Of a stretch of DNA of 64,000 bases, positions 15,670 to 23,222 are shown in pieces. Numbering within the stretch: position 1 is the stretch's first letter; each line of letters begins with the position of its first letter. Under the pieces are notes generated by a model that was given only the letters and a program-made list of their open reading frames with translations, searched no databases and was not told where the DNA came from. The translations under genes were made by a program, and so were the position numbers. The stretch covers positions 62,001-126,000 of the forward strand of contig NZ_JAUZQF010000028.1 of the NCBI RefSeq assembly GCF_030718205.1, written 5' to 3'. The DNA comes from Nonomuraea turcica (GTDB taxonomy: Bacteria > Actinomycetota > Actinomycetes > Streptosporangiales > Streptosporangiaceae).

Positions 15670-17448
15670 ATGGCCGAAGCGACGCACGCAAACCCCGCCC
15701 CCGAGGGTCCCAGCCGGCGCACGCTGCTGCGTGGGGCCGCCGTCGCCGGCGGCGCGCTGGTGACGGGCGCGGCGCTGGGCGGTACGCCCGCCCGCGCCGA
15801 GGTCGAGTACGACGTCGTCGTGGTCGGCGCCGGCGCCGCGGGTATGACCGCGGCCCTCGCCGCGGCCAAGCGGGGCCTGCGTACCGTCGTGGTGGAGAAG
15901 GCGCCCACGTTCGGCGGGTCGGCCGCGCGCTCCGGCGCCGGGATCTGGATCCCGAACAACGAGGTCATCCTGGCCGCCGGCGTGCCGGACACCCCCGCCA
16001 AGGCCGCCGCCTACCTCGCCCGGGTGGTCGGCGGCGACGTGCCGGTCGAGCGGCAGCAGGCGTTCCTGGCGGCCGGGCCGGCCATGATCTCGTTCGTGAT
16101 GCGCAACAGCCCGCTGCTGTTCCGGTTCATGGAGGGCTACTCCGACTACTATCCGGAGTTCCCCGGCGGCATGCCGAACGGGCGCTCCATCGAGCCCGCC
16201 CAGCTCGACGGCCGCATCCTGGGCGCCGAGCTGGACCGGCTGAACGCCCCGTACATCCCCAGTCCGGCCGGCATGGTCGTCTTCAGCGCCGACTACAAGT
16301 GGCTGACGCTCGCTCTCGTCAACGCGAAGGGCGCGGCGGTCGCCGCCGAATGCCTGCTGCGGGGCACCGAGGCCGCGCTGCGCGGCGAGAAGCCGCTGAC
16401 CATGGGCCAGGCCCTGGCCGCCGGACTGCGTGCCGGGCTGCTGTCGGCCGGTGTGCCGGTGTGGCTCAACACCCCGCTCACCGACCTGCACCTCGAGGGC
16501 GGGCGCGCGAGCGGCGTGGTGGTGTCGAGGAACGGCGCCCAGACCCTGGTCAGGGCCGCCCGCGGCGTCATCGTCGGCTCGGGCGGGTTCGAGCACAGCG
16601 CGGCCATGCGGGCCGAGTTCCAGCGCCAGCCCATCGGGACGAGCTGGACCGTCGGCGCGAAGGAGAACACCGGAGCCGGCATCGAGGCCGGCGAGCGCGC
16701 CGGGGCGGCACTGGGGCTGATGGACGACGCCTGGTGGGGGCCCGCCATCCCGCTGCCCGATCAGCCGTACTTCTGCCTGGCCGAGCGCACGCTGCCCGGC
16801 TGCATCATCGTCAACGGCGACGGCGTGCGCTTCGTCAACGAGGGCGCCCCCTACAGCGACGTCGTGCACGTCATGTACGACCGCAACACCCCCGCCGACC
16901 AGCACATCCCGTCCTGGCTGATCGTCGACCAGCAATATCGCAACCGCTACCTGTTCAAGGACGTCGCCCCGCTCCTGCCGCTGCCCGCCTCCTGGTACGA
17001 CAGCGGCGCCGTGCACAAGGCATGGACCATCGAGCAACTGGCCCAGCGGATCGGCGTGCCCGCGGGGGCGCTGCGCGGCACGGTCACGCGCTTCAACGAG
17101 TTCGCCGCGACCGGGAAGGACCTCGACTTCCACCGCGGCGACAGCGCCTACGACCGTTACTACACCGACCCGTCCGTCAAGCCGAACCCCTGCCTGGCGC
17201 CCTTGTGGCTGCCGCCGTTCTACGCGTTCAAGATCGTACCGGGGGATCTCGGGACGAAGGGCGGGATGGTCACGGACGGGCGGGCACGCGTGCTGCGGGC
17301 GGACGGCTCGGTCATCCCCGGCCTGTACGCGGCCGGCAACGCCAGCGCCGCCGTCATGGGCCACAGCTACGCCGGCTCGGGCTCGACCCTCGGTCCCGCC
17401 ATGACGTTCGGCTACGTCGCCGCCAACCACATCGCCGACTCGATGTAA
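15670..17448 (+). CDS. Tat-exported FAD-dependent oxidoreductase, 3-ketosteroid-dehydrogenase-like
   Basis: 592 residues. A Tat signal (SRRTLLRGAAVAGG) precedes the dinucleotide-binding motif VVVVGAGAAGMTAALAAAKRG (residues about 49-70), the FAD segment FGGSAARSGAGIWIPNN, and a C-terminal block YAAGNASAAVMGHSYAGSGS, then TLGPAMTFGY. This is the architecture of 3-oxosteroid 1-dehydrogenases and related fumarate-reductase-type flavoproteins; the Tyr-x3-Gly arrangement of the KstD active site appears as YAGSG. No other steroid genes are near, so the substrate may be another alpha,beta-unsaturated ketone. Close neighbours are the BBE oxidase upstream and a ChrB-like gene 20 nt downstream. Confidence 0.85.
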   Translation: MAEATHANPAPEGPSRRTLLRGAAVAGGALVTGAALGGTPARAEVEYDVVVVGAGAAGMTAALAAAKRGLRTVVVEKAPTFGGSAARSGAGIWIPNNEVILAAGVPDTPAKAAAYLARVVGGDVPVERQQAFLAAGPAMISFVMRNSPLLFRFMEGYSDYYPEFPGGMPNGRSIEPAQLDGRILGAELDRLNAPYIPSPAGMVVFSADYKWLTLALVNAKGAAVAAECLLRGTEAALRGEKPLTMGQALAAGLRAGLLSAGVPVWLNTPLTDLHLEGGRASGVVVSRNGAQTLVRAARGVIVGSGGFEHSAAMRAEFQRQPIGTSWTVGAKENTGAGIEAGERAGAALGLMDDAWWGPAIPLPDQPYFCLAERTLPGCIIVNGDGVRFVNEGAPYSDVVHVMYDRNTPADQHIPSWLIVDQQYRNRYLFKDVAPLLPLPASWYDSGAVHKAWTIEQLAQRIGVPAGALRGTVTRFNEFAATGKDLDFHRGDSAYDRYYTDPSVKPNPCLAPLWLPPFYAFKIVPGDLGTKGGMVTDGRARVLRADGSVIPGLYAAGNASAAVMGHSYAGSGSTLGPAMTFGYVAANHIADSM

Positions 17449-17468
17449 CAACTGCTACATTCGGCAGT

Positions 17469-18020
17469 GTGACAACGCAGTGGGTGGTGCTCCTCGTCCG
17501 GCTGCCCGCCGGTCCGTCACGGCACCGGGTCGCGGTGTGGCGGGAGCTGCGCAGGCTCGGGGCCGTGTCCTTGGGGCAGGGCACCTGGACGGTGCCCGAC
17601 GTGCCGGTCTTCGCCGACGGTCTGGCCCGGGCCGTCGAGCTCACCGGTACGGCCGGGGGAGAGGCAGTCGTGCTGGAGGCGGCCGGTCGCACGCCGGCCG
17701 ACTCCGAGCGCCTGCAGGCCATGTTCACGGCCGCCCGCCGGGAGGACTGGACCGAGTTCCTCGCCGACTGCGGAAAATTCGAGGAGGAGCTGGCCAAGGA
17801 GATCCGGCAGGCCAAGTTCACGCTGGCCGAGTTGGAAGAGGAGGAGCAGTCGCTGGAGCGGCTCCGGCGCTGGCACCGCGCCCTGACCGCACGCGACGTG
17901 TTCGGCACCCCGGAGGCCGAGCAGGCCGCCCAGCAGCTGGCGGCGTGCACGGCGGCCTGCGAGGACTACGCCGAACGTGTCTTCGCCGCCCTCCACCAGA
18001 CGCCGGGAGCGCCCGCATGA
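17469..18020 (+). CDS. ChrB N-terminal-domain protein
   Basis: 183 residues. The N-terminus WVVLLVRLPAGPSRHRVAVW and LRRLGAVSLGQGTWTVPD match the ChrB_N domain, a winged-helix-like fold found in chromate-resistance regulators. The C-terminal half is a charged, coiled-coil-prone helix (EFLADCGKFEEELAKEIRQA and LEEEEQSLERLRRWH). In other bacteria ChrB accompanies the chromate exporter ChrA; here an MFS transporter follows instead, so the pair may regulate and export something else. The GTG at 17469 overlaps no other good start and has only a weak SD (GGCAG). Confidence 0.78.
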   Translation: MTTQWVVLLVRLPAGPSRHRVAVWRELRRLGAVSLGQGTWTVPDVPVFADGLARAVELTGTAGGEAVVLEAAGRTPADSERLQAMFTAARREDWTEFLADCGKFEEELAKEIRQAKFTLAELEEEEQSLERLRRWHRALTARDVFGTPEAEQAAQQLAACTAACEDYAERVFAALHQTPGAPA

Positions 18021-18117
18021 GCGCCCGGACGGTGGGCGCCGTCGCCCGGCGGGCGCGGATGAGCGCCCGGACACAGCACCGCCAGCGGCGGACGCCGTCG
18101 CCGGGCGGGCGCGCATG
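18011..18117 (+). repeat. Imperfect tandem duplication at the ChrB/MFS junction
   Basis: Two roughly 50-bp blocks both carry ATGAGCGCCCGGAC (at 18017 and 18059) and a CGCCGTCGCCSGGCGGGCGCG tail ending just before 18059 and 18115. The first ATG overlaps the ChrB stop (ATGA) but opens a frame that closes at 18118. The duplication seems to have displaced the transporter start from a coupled position to ATG 18115. Confidence 0.55.
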
Positions 18118-19296
18118 ACGGCGTCCGGCGCGCAGGCGCCGGCCACGCCGCGCGGGCGGATGTGGCCGCTGTACGCGGCCGGGTTCACCACCGCGTTCGG
18201 CGCGCACGGCGTCGCGGCCAGCCTCGGCGGCCAGTCCCCGGACGCGGTGACGTCGCTGCTGGTCCTGGGTGGCCTGCTGGCGCTGTACGACGGCGCCGAG
18301 GTGCTGCTCAAGCCGGTCTTCGGCACCCTGGCCGACCGGATCGGCGCCCGCCCGGTGCTGCTGGGCGGCCTGGTCGCCTTCGCCTGCGCCTCGGCCGTGT
18401 ACGCGCTCGCCGACAACCCCGGCGCGCTGTGGGCCGCCCGCCTCGGCCAGGGCGCCGCCGCCTCCGCGTTCTCCCCGTCGGCCTCCGCCCTGGTCGCCAG
18501 GCTCAACCCGGCCGGCACGCACGGCCGCGCGTTCGGCGGCTACGGCTTCTACAAGAGCCTCGGCTACACGCTGGGGCCGCTGCTCGGCGGCGTGCTGGTG
18601 TGGGCGGGCGGGCTCCGGCTGCTGTTCGCGGTGATGGCGGTGCTCGCGGCGGCCGTCGCAGTGTGGGCCGCGCTGGCCGTGCCCCGTGTGCCGCCGCTGC
18701 CCAGGACCCGGCAGACCGTGGTGGACCTCGCGCGCCGCCTGGCCGAGCGGACGTTCTGGCAGCCCACGGCCACGCTGGCCGCCGCCACCGCCGCGCTGTC
18801 GGTCGGCGTCGGCTTCCTGCCTGTCTCCGGGGCAGCCGCGGGCCTCGGCCCCATCGCCACCGGGGCCGCAGTGTCCGTGCTGGCCGCCTGCGCCGCCATC
18901 GTGCAACCGGCCGCCGGGCGGGCCCTGGACGCCGGCCGGATCACCACCCGTGCGGGCCTCGCCGCCGGTCTCGCGATCACCGCCGCCGGCCTGGCCCTGG
19001 CGGTGGTGCCGGGCCTGGCGGGAGTGCTGGCGTCGGCCGTGCTCATCGGGGCGGGCACAGGACTGATCACCCCGCTGGGCTTCGCCGCCCTGGCCGCCTC
19101 AACGCCGCAGGAGCGGCTCGGCCAGACCATGGGGACCGCCGAGCTCGGCCGCGAGCTGGGCGACGCGGGCGGCCCGCTCCTGGTCGCCGCCGTCGCCACG
19201 GCCGCCACCCTCGCCCACGGCTACGCCGCGCTCGCCCTCCTGCTGGTCATCGCCCCGGTCGCCCTGCTCGCCGGCGCCCTCCGCGCCCGCGGGTGA
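18115..19296 (+). CDS. Major facilitator superfamily transporter
   Basis: 393 residues with about 12 predicted membrane helices and the A-motif GTLADRIGARPVLLGG between helices 2 and 3. RLGQGAAASAFSPSASALVARL and GFYKSLGYTLGPLLGG are typical of drug/metabolite efflux MFS proteins. The gene follows the ChrB-like gene in the same direction and may be co-transcribed. The ATG at 18115 is the first start giving a normal N-terminus, although it lacks a clear SD, perhaps because of the tandem duplication just upstream. Substrate unknown. Confidence 0.85.
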   Translation: MTASGAQAPATPRGRMWPLYAAGFTTAFGAHGVAASLGGQSPDAVTSLLVLGGLLALYDGAEVLLKPVFGTLADRIGARPVLLGGLVAFACASAVYALADNPGALWAARLGQGAAASAFSPSASALVARLNPAGTHGRAFGGYGFYKSLGYTLGPLLGGVLVWAGGLRLLFAVMAVLAAAVAVWAALAVPRVPPLPRTRQTVVDLARRLAERTFWQPTATLAAATAALSVGVGFLPVSGAAAGLGPIATGAAVSVLAACAAIVQPAAGRALDAGRITTRAGLAAGLAITAAGLALAVVPGLAGVLASAVLIGAGTGLITPLGFAALAASTPQERLGQTMGTAELGRELGDAGGPLLVAAVATAATLAHGYAALALLLVIAPVALLAGALRARG

Positions 19297-19390
19297 GGCT
19301 CAATGGGGGAAAGATCCGCGAATCAGGGCGGTCCCGGGCGAATCCTGGCAGACTCACCGGGTGACCGCGTCGTTACGCATGAGGAGGATC

Positions 19391-19822
19391 ATGCCCCCGA
19401 GGATCACCACCGCCCTGGTCGTCGCCGCATCCGTCATCAGCCTCGCCCCGGCCGGCCAAGCATCCGCGACCGCCGCCGGGCCCGCGACCGTGCCCGCCGC
19501 CGTGTCCGCCGCCGGGCCCGCGACCGTGCCCGCCGCCGTGGCCGGCGTCAGTGCCAAGCCGAACCTGCGTGCCTGCTACGACGGCAGGTGCAAGCTGACC
19601 CTCACCAAGCGTGTGACGTTCCGGGTCAGCTCCCGCTTCGGCATCACCAGGCTGTCCGTCGGCTTCACCGGGAAAGTTGTGACCGTGAAGGGTACCGGGC
19701 CGGGCATCGGCGCGGGAGCGTCATTCAGCAAGGGCGGGTCCGCGACCGTCAGCGGCATCAAGTTCAGCATCGTGTCGCTGTCGTCGCGCAAGGCGGTGCT
19801 CAACCTCGTCCCCGTACGCTGA
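19391..19822 (+). CDS. Small secreted protein of unknown function
   Basis: 143 residues from ATG 19391 (GAGGAGG just upstream; ATG 19379 or GTG 19361 are alternatives). A signal peptide (TTALVVAASVISLAPAGQASA) is followed by a perfect 12-residue tandem repeat AAGPATVPAAV[S/A] and a basic beta-rich domain with two Cys (CYDGRCKLTLTKRVTF). I recognise no family. The last 102 nt overlap the 3' end of the convergent phosphatase gene. Confidence 0.6.
   Translation: MPPRITTALVVAASVISLAPAGQASATAAGPATVPAAVSAAGPATVPAAVAGVSAKPNLRACYDGRCKLTLTKRVTFRVSSRFGITRLSVGFTGKVVTVKGTGPGIGAGASFSKGGSATVSGIKFSIVSLSSRKAVLNLVPVR
19472..19543 (+). repeat. Two tandem 36-bp units inside the small secreted protein gene
   Basis: Units 19472-19507 and 19508-19543 are identical except at the last codon (TCC versus GCC). 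They encode AAGPATVPAAVS and AAGPATVPAAVA between the signal peptide and the domain, indicating a recent in-frame duplication. Confidence 0.85.
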
Positions 19823-21931
19823 CCCGCGCGTCGCGTCACGCAGGAGCAACACCGCGATGTCGTCCGCACGCTGGTCCACGGAGGCCTCCTCGATGAGGGA
19901 CTCCGCCAGGTCGTGCAGGGGCACGCCAGGGATCGGGGTGAAGCGCTCGGCCAGGTCCGCTATCGACTCGCCCAGGTCGAGGCCCGGCTCCTCGATGAGG
20001 CCGTCGGTGTAGAGGGTCAGCACGGAGCCGGGCGGCAGGTCCAGTTCCGTGGTGGCGTACTCGGCCTCCGGGTCGATGCCGAGCAGCAGTCCCGGTGACG
20101 TGTCGATGACCTGGGCGGGCCTGCCCGGCCGGCCGAGCAGCGGCGGCACGTGTCCCGCGCTGGCCAGGCAGGCGATGTGCCGCTCCAGGTCGAGGCTGAC
20201 GTACAGGCAGCTGGTGAACCGGTCCGGGGCCAGCTCGATGAGCAGCCGGTTGGTGTGCGCGAGCACCTCGCCGGGGGTGGCGCCGGACGTGGCATGGGCG
20301 CGGATGGCGGTGCGCACCTGCCCCATGAGTGCGGCGGCGGTGACGTCGTGCCCCTGGACGTCGCCGATGACCGCGGCCACCATGGTGTCGCTCAGCCGGA
20401 TCAGGTCGTAGAAGTCACCGCCGATGTCCATGCCGGGATTGGCTGGCACGTAGCGGGCGGCCAGCTCCAGGCCGGGCACCTCGGGCAGCGTACGCGGCAG
20501 CAGGCTCGACTGCAGGCACTGGGCGAGCTGATGCTTGACGTCGTAGAGCCGGGCCCGCTCGAACGCCTGCGCGATCAGCCCGGCGAGCGCGGTCAGCGTG
20601 GCGCGCTCGTCGGTGCTGAAGTGGTGCGGGCGGTCGTAGGCCAGAACGCAGGTGCCGATGGGCCGCCCGGACGTGATCAGTGGCAGGAACGCCCAGGCGG
20701 ACATGTCGTCGGAGCGCAGGGCGTCCGGGTAGGCCGCACGGAGCTCGTCCCAGGAGGAGAAGAAGGCCGGCTTGCCGATGTCGTACGGATGCCGCTCGGA
20801 AGCCGGCGGGATCACGTGACGCCCGTCGAACTCCTCGACGGCCTCCCTGCTGTATCCCCGGGAGGCGGCCACGCGCATCCTGCCGGCCCCTGAGGTGAGG
20901 ATGGCCAGGGCCTGCACGTTGTAGACGGGCATGACGTGGTCGGCGACGAGGTCGACCACCTCCTGGGCGGTCACCGCCCGGGCGAGCGTGGTCGCCAGGT
21001 GCAGCATCTCGTGCAGCGCGATCACCCGGGTGGGGCGGTCCGCGCCGGTCTCCGGCACGTGGCGGGTGCGGTCGTGGTCCGCCTCGTCGGGCGTGATGCG
21101 CACCGTGATGCCGGTCAGGCCGGGGAACAGCCGGAAGGACAGCAGCCGCCCGTCCTTGTTGCGGCCGGTGAACGAGGTGACCTGCCGGCTGAAGACCGCG
21201 GCACGGTGGCGGTCCTCGAAGACCGGATTCCATGGCAGCGCCTTCCACAGGCGCTCACCGAGCAGCTCCGACGAGCAGATTCCGAGCAGGTCCGAGGCCG
21301 ACGTGGTGAGGAAGGTCACGCGGCCCTCCACGTCCAGCGAGCAATATCCCTCGGGGAGCCGGTTGAGACACTCCATGGCCACCAGTTGCCCGTTCGGCTC
21401 GGCCGTGTGCACGAGACGGGGATCCAGGACCCGGGGCCTGGGCCCGGGGATGATCGGACGGCCTTCGTCGGCCGCCTCCCGGAGCACCTCCCCGATGCGG
21501 GCGCAGGTCGCGTCCATGATGGTACGCAGGCGCCGGCTGAGCATGGTCGCGGGCCCCGAAGGCAACAGCAGCACGAGCCCGCCCCAGACGGTGTCCTCGG
21601 TGCGGATCGGGGAGATCGCCGCCGCGTAGTGGTAAGGCAGCGCGAGCGCCGCCGTGGGGAACGCGCGGGCCATGTGCTCCCGGTCGGACAGCCAGATCAT
21701 GTGCCGATCGCGCACCGCCGCCGCGACCGGCACGGGGTCGTTCCTCCTGATCCTGGCCCACGCGCGGGCGGCCCGCGCGGGCATGCCCACCTGCGCGTCC
21801 ATCAGCAGCACCTCGCCGTCCTCCGCCACAAGATAGACGGCGCCGATGTGGGCGCCCGTGCCGGCGACGGCCTTGATCAGCAGCTCGTCCAAACGAGACG
21901 AGCCACAGTGTGAGGCGGCCTCCTCCCGCAC
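19721..21931 (-). CDS. PP2C/SpoIIE-type serine phosphatase with GAF-PAS-GAF sensor region
   Basis: 736 residues. An N-terminal GAF domain (about 10-155) is followed by a PAS-like segment (about 185-285; GYCSLDVEGRVTFLTTSASD), a second GAF domain (about 310-465), and a C-terminal SpoIIE phosphatase domain. The phosphatase has its metal-binding motifs: PGMDIGGDFYDLI, GDVQGHDVTAAALMGQ, LYTDGLIE and DDIAVLLL. Such proteins dephosphorylate anti-anti-sigma factors and thereby tune sigma-factor activity. The first start after the upstream in-frame stop is the GTG at 21931 (GGAAGG about 9 nt before). The final 34 residues lie antisense to the small secreted protein gene and look like non-family sequence, so the coding end may have drifted. 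Confidence 0.88.
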   Translation of the reverse strand: MREEAASHCGSSRLDELLIKAVAGTGAHIGAVYLVAEDGEVLLMDAQVGMPARAARAWARIRRNDPVPVAAAVRDRHMIWLSDREHMARAFPTAALALPYHYAAAISPIRTEDTVWGGLVLLLPSGPATMLSRRLRTIMDATCARIGEVLREAADEGRPIIPGPRPRVLDPRLVHTAEPNGQLVAMECLNRLPEGYCSLDVEGRVTFLTTSASDLLGICSSELLGERLWKALPWNPVFEDRHRAAVFSRQVTSFTGRNKDGRLLSFRLFPGLTGITVRITPDEADHDRTRHVPETGADRPTRVIALHEMLHLATTLARAVTAQEVVDLVADHVMPVYNVQALAILTSGAGRMRVAASRGYSREAVEEFDGRHVIPPASERHPYDIGKPAFFSSWDELRAAYPDALRSDDMSAWAFLPLITSGRPIGTCVLAYDRPHHFSTDERATLTALAGLIAQAFERARLYDVKHQLAQCLQSSLLPRTLPEVPGLELAARYVPANPGMDIGGDFYDLIRLSDTMVAAVIGDVQGHDVTAAALMGQVRTAIRAHATSGATPGEVLAHTNRLLIELAPDRFTSCLYVSLDLERHIACLASAGHVPPLLGRPGRPAQVIDTSPGLLLGIDPEAEYATTELDLPPGSVLTLYTDGLIEEPGLDLGESIADLAERFTPIPGVPLHDLAESLIEEASVDQRADDIAVLLLRDATRGSAYGDEVEHRLARRQRHDAELDAADGRGPALAE

Positions 21932-22084
21932 CGCCTCAGCCCTTCCTCACGCTCACGAACCGTGAACGGAAAAGCAGCTCCAAACCCCACATAGGGGCAG
22001 AATACACGCAGGAATGGAGCGAATTGCTTACGTTGTGTTCATGCTCTGGCCTGCGTCTCGTACGCCGGGGGCGCCGGTCCTTAA

Positions 22085-22106
22085 GGAGCGGGGCGCACTA
22101 CGCTCC
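22085..22106 (-). terminator. Weak hairpin at the end of the pca operon
   Basis: GGAGCG (22085-22090) and CGCTCC (22101-22106) form a 6-bp stem with a 10-nt loop that overlaps the pcaL stop codon. It is the only hairpin seen between pcaL and the upstream phosphatase gene. No U-tract. Confidence 0.3.
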
Positions 22107-23222
22107 TCCGGCGTCGGCCTCGTCCAGGACCCGCTGGGCGACGGCGAAGGCGGCGTTGGCCGCGGGCACGCCGCAGTAGACGGCGCTCTGCAGGAGCACC
22201 TCGCCGATCTCGTCCGGGGTCAGCCCGTTGCGGAGGGCCGCGCGCACGTGCATGGCCAGCTCCTCCAGGTGGCCGTGGGCGACGAGCGCGGTGAGCGTCA
22301 CACAGCTGCGGGTACGGCGGTCCAGGCCCGGCCTGGTCCAGATCTCGCCCCAGGCGTAGCGGGTGATGAAGTCCTGGAAATCCCTGGTGAACGGGGTGGT
22401 GCGGGCGATCGCCCGGTCCACGTGCGCGTCACCGAGCACCTCCCGGCGTACCCGCATGCCGGGGACCTCGGGCAGGTGGGCAAGGAGCGCGGCCGTGACG
22501 CGTCCGGGCTGATCGACGTTGGCCAGGTGCGCGGCGCCGGCCAGCTCGACGAGCGTGGCGCCGGCGATGCCGTCGGCCAGCTGCCTGGCGTGCGCGGGCG
22601 GCGTCGCCGGGTCGTCCCGCCCGGCCACGATCAGGGTGGGAGCCTTGATCGCGGCCAGCGAGTCGCGCAGGTCATAGGCCGACAGGGCGTCGCAGCAGGC
22701 GGCGTACCCCTCAGGGTCGGCGGTGGCCAGGTCGCCGAGCAGCGCCTGGGCGAGCGGTGCGGGGAGGTCGGCGGGCGCGCCGGCGAACCAGCGCTTGGCC
22801 GTGGCCTCCAGCAGCGGCCCCGTCCCCTCGGCGCGGACCAGCCCCGCCCGGTCCCGCCACGCCTGCGGCTCGCCGAACCTGGCGGAGGAGCAGACCATCG
22901 CCAGCGACCGGACTCGGCCGGGGTGGCCGAGCGCCAGGGTGGCGCCGATCGCGCCGCCGATCGAGATGCCCGCATAGTGGAAGCCGCCGAAGCCTCGCGC
23001 GTCGGCCACCTCCAGCACCATGCGCGCCAGGTCGTCGATCGAGCTCACGGCGGCCGCCGGTGAGCCGCCGTGGCCGGGCAGGTCGAATCTGAGCACCCGG
23101 AAGGTCCGCGCGAGCGCGGCCACCTGCGGCTCCCACACCCGCAGGGACGTGCCCACCGACGGGCCGAGGATCAGCGGCTCGCCGTTCTCCGGGCCGTCCA
23201 GCCGGTGCTGCAACATCGTCAT
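22098..23222 (-). CDS. pcaL: Bifunctional 3-oxoadipate enol-lactonase / 4-carboxymuconolactone decarboxylase
   Basis: 374 residues, a fusion of PcaD and PcaC. The N-terminal alpha/beta hydrolase (1-250) has the nucleophile elbow GISIGG, the acid in VAGRDDP and the His in GAAHLANVDQP. The C-terminal carboxymuconolactone decarboxylase domain (about 260-374) has FITRYAWGEIWTRPGLDRRT and the HVRAALRNGLT segment. It decarboxylates gamma-carboxymuconolactone and hydrolyses the enol-lactone to beta-ketoadipate, the last two steps before CoA activation. The ATG at 23222 overlaps the pcaB stop (ATGA), with GAGGAGG directly upstream, so it is translationally coupled. It is the last gene of the operon. 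Confidence 0.95.
   Translation of the reverse strand: MTMLQHRLDGPENGEPLILGPSVGTSLRVWEPQVAALARTFRVLRFDLPGHGGSPAAAVSSIDDLARMVLEVADARGFGGFHYAGISIGGAIGATLALGHPGRVRSLAMVCSSARFGEPQAWRDRAGLVRAEGTGPLLEATAKRWFAGAPADLPAPLAQALLGDLATADPEGYAACCDALSAYDLRDSLAAIKAPTLIVAGRDDPATPPAHARQLADGIAGATLVELAGAAHLANVDQPGRVTAALLAHLPEVPGMRVRREVLGDAHVDRAIARTTPFTRDFQDFITRYAWGEIWTRPGLDRRTRSCVTLTALVAHGHLEELAMHVRAALRNGLTPDEIGEVLLQSAVYCGVPAANAAFAVAQRVLDEADAGGA

Noticed and set aside
13911..19822. A natural-product gene cluster around the BBE and KstD flavoproteins
   Set aside because: No polyketide synthase, NRPS, terpene synthase or RiPP precursor is present; two flavoproteins alone do not support it.
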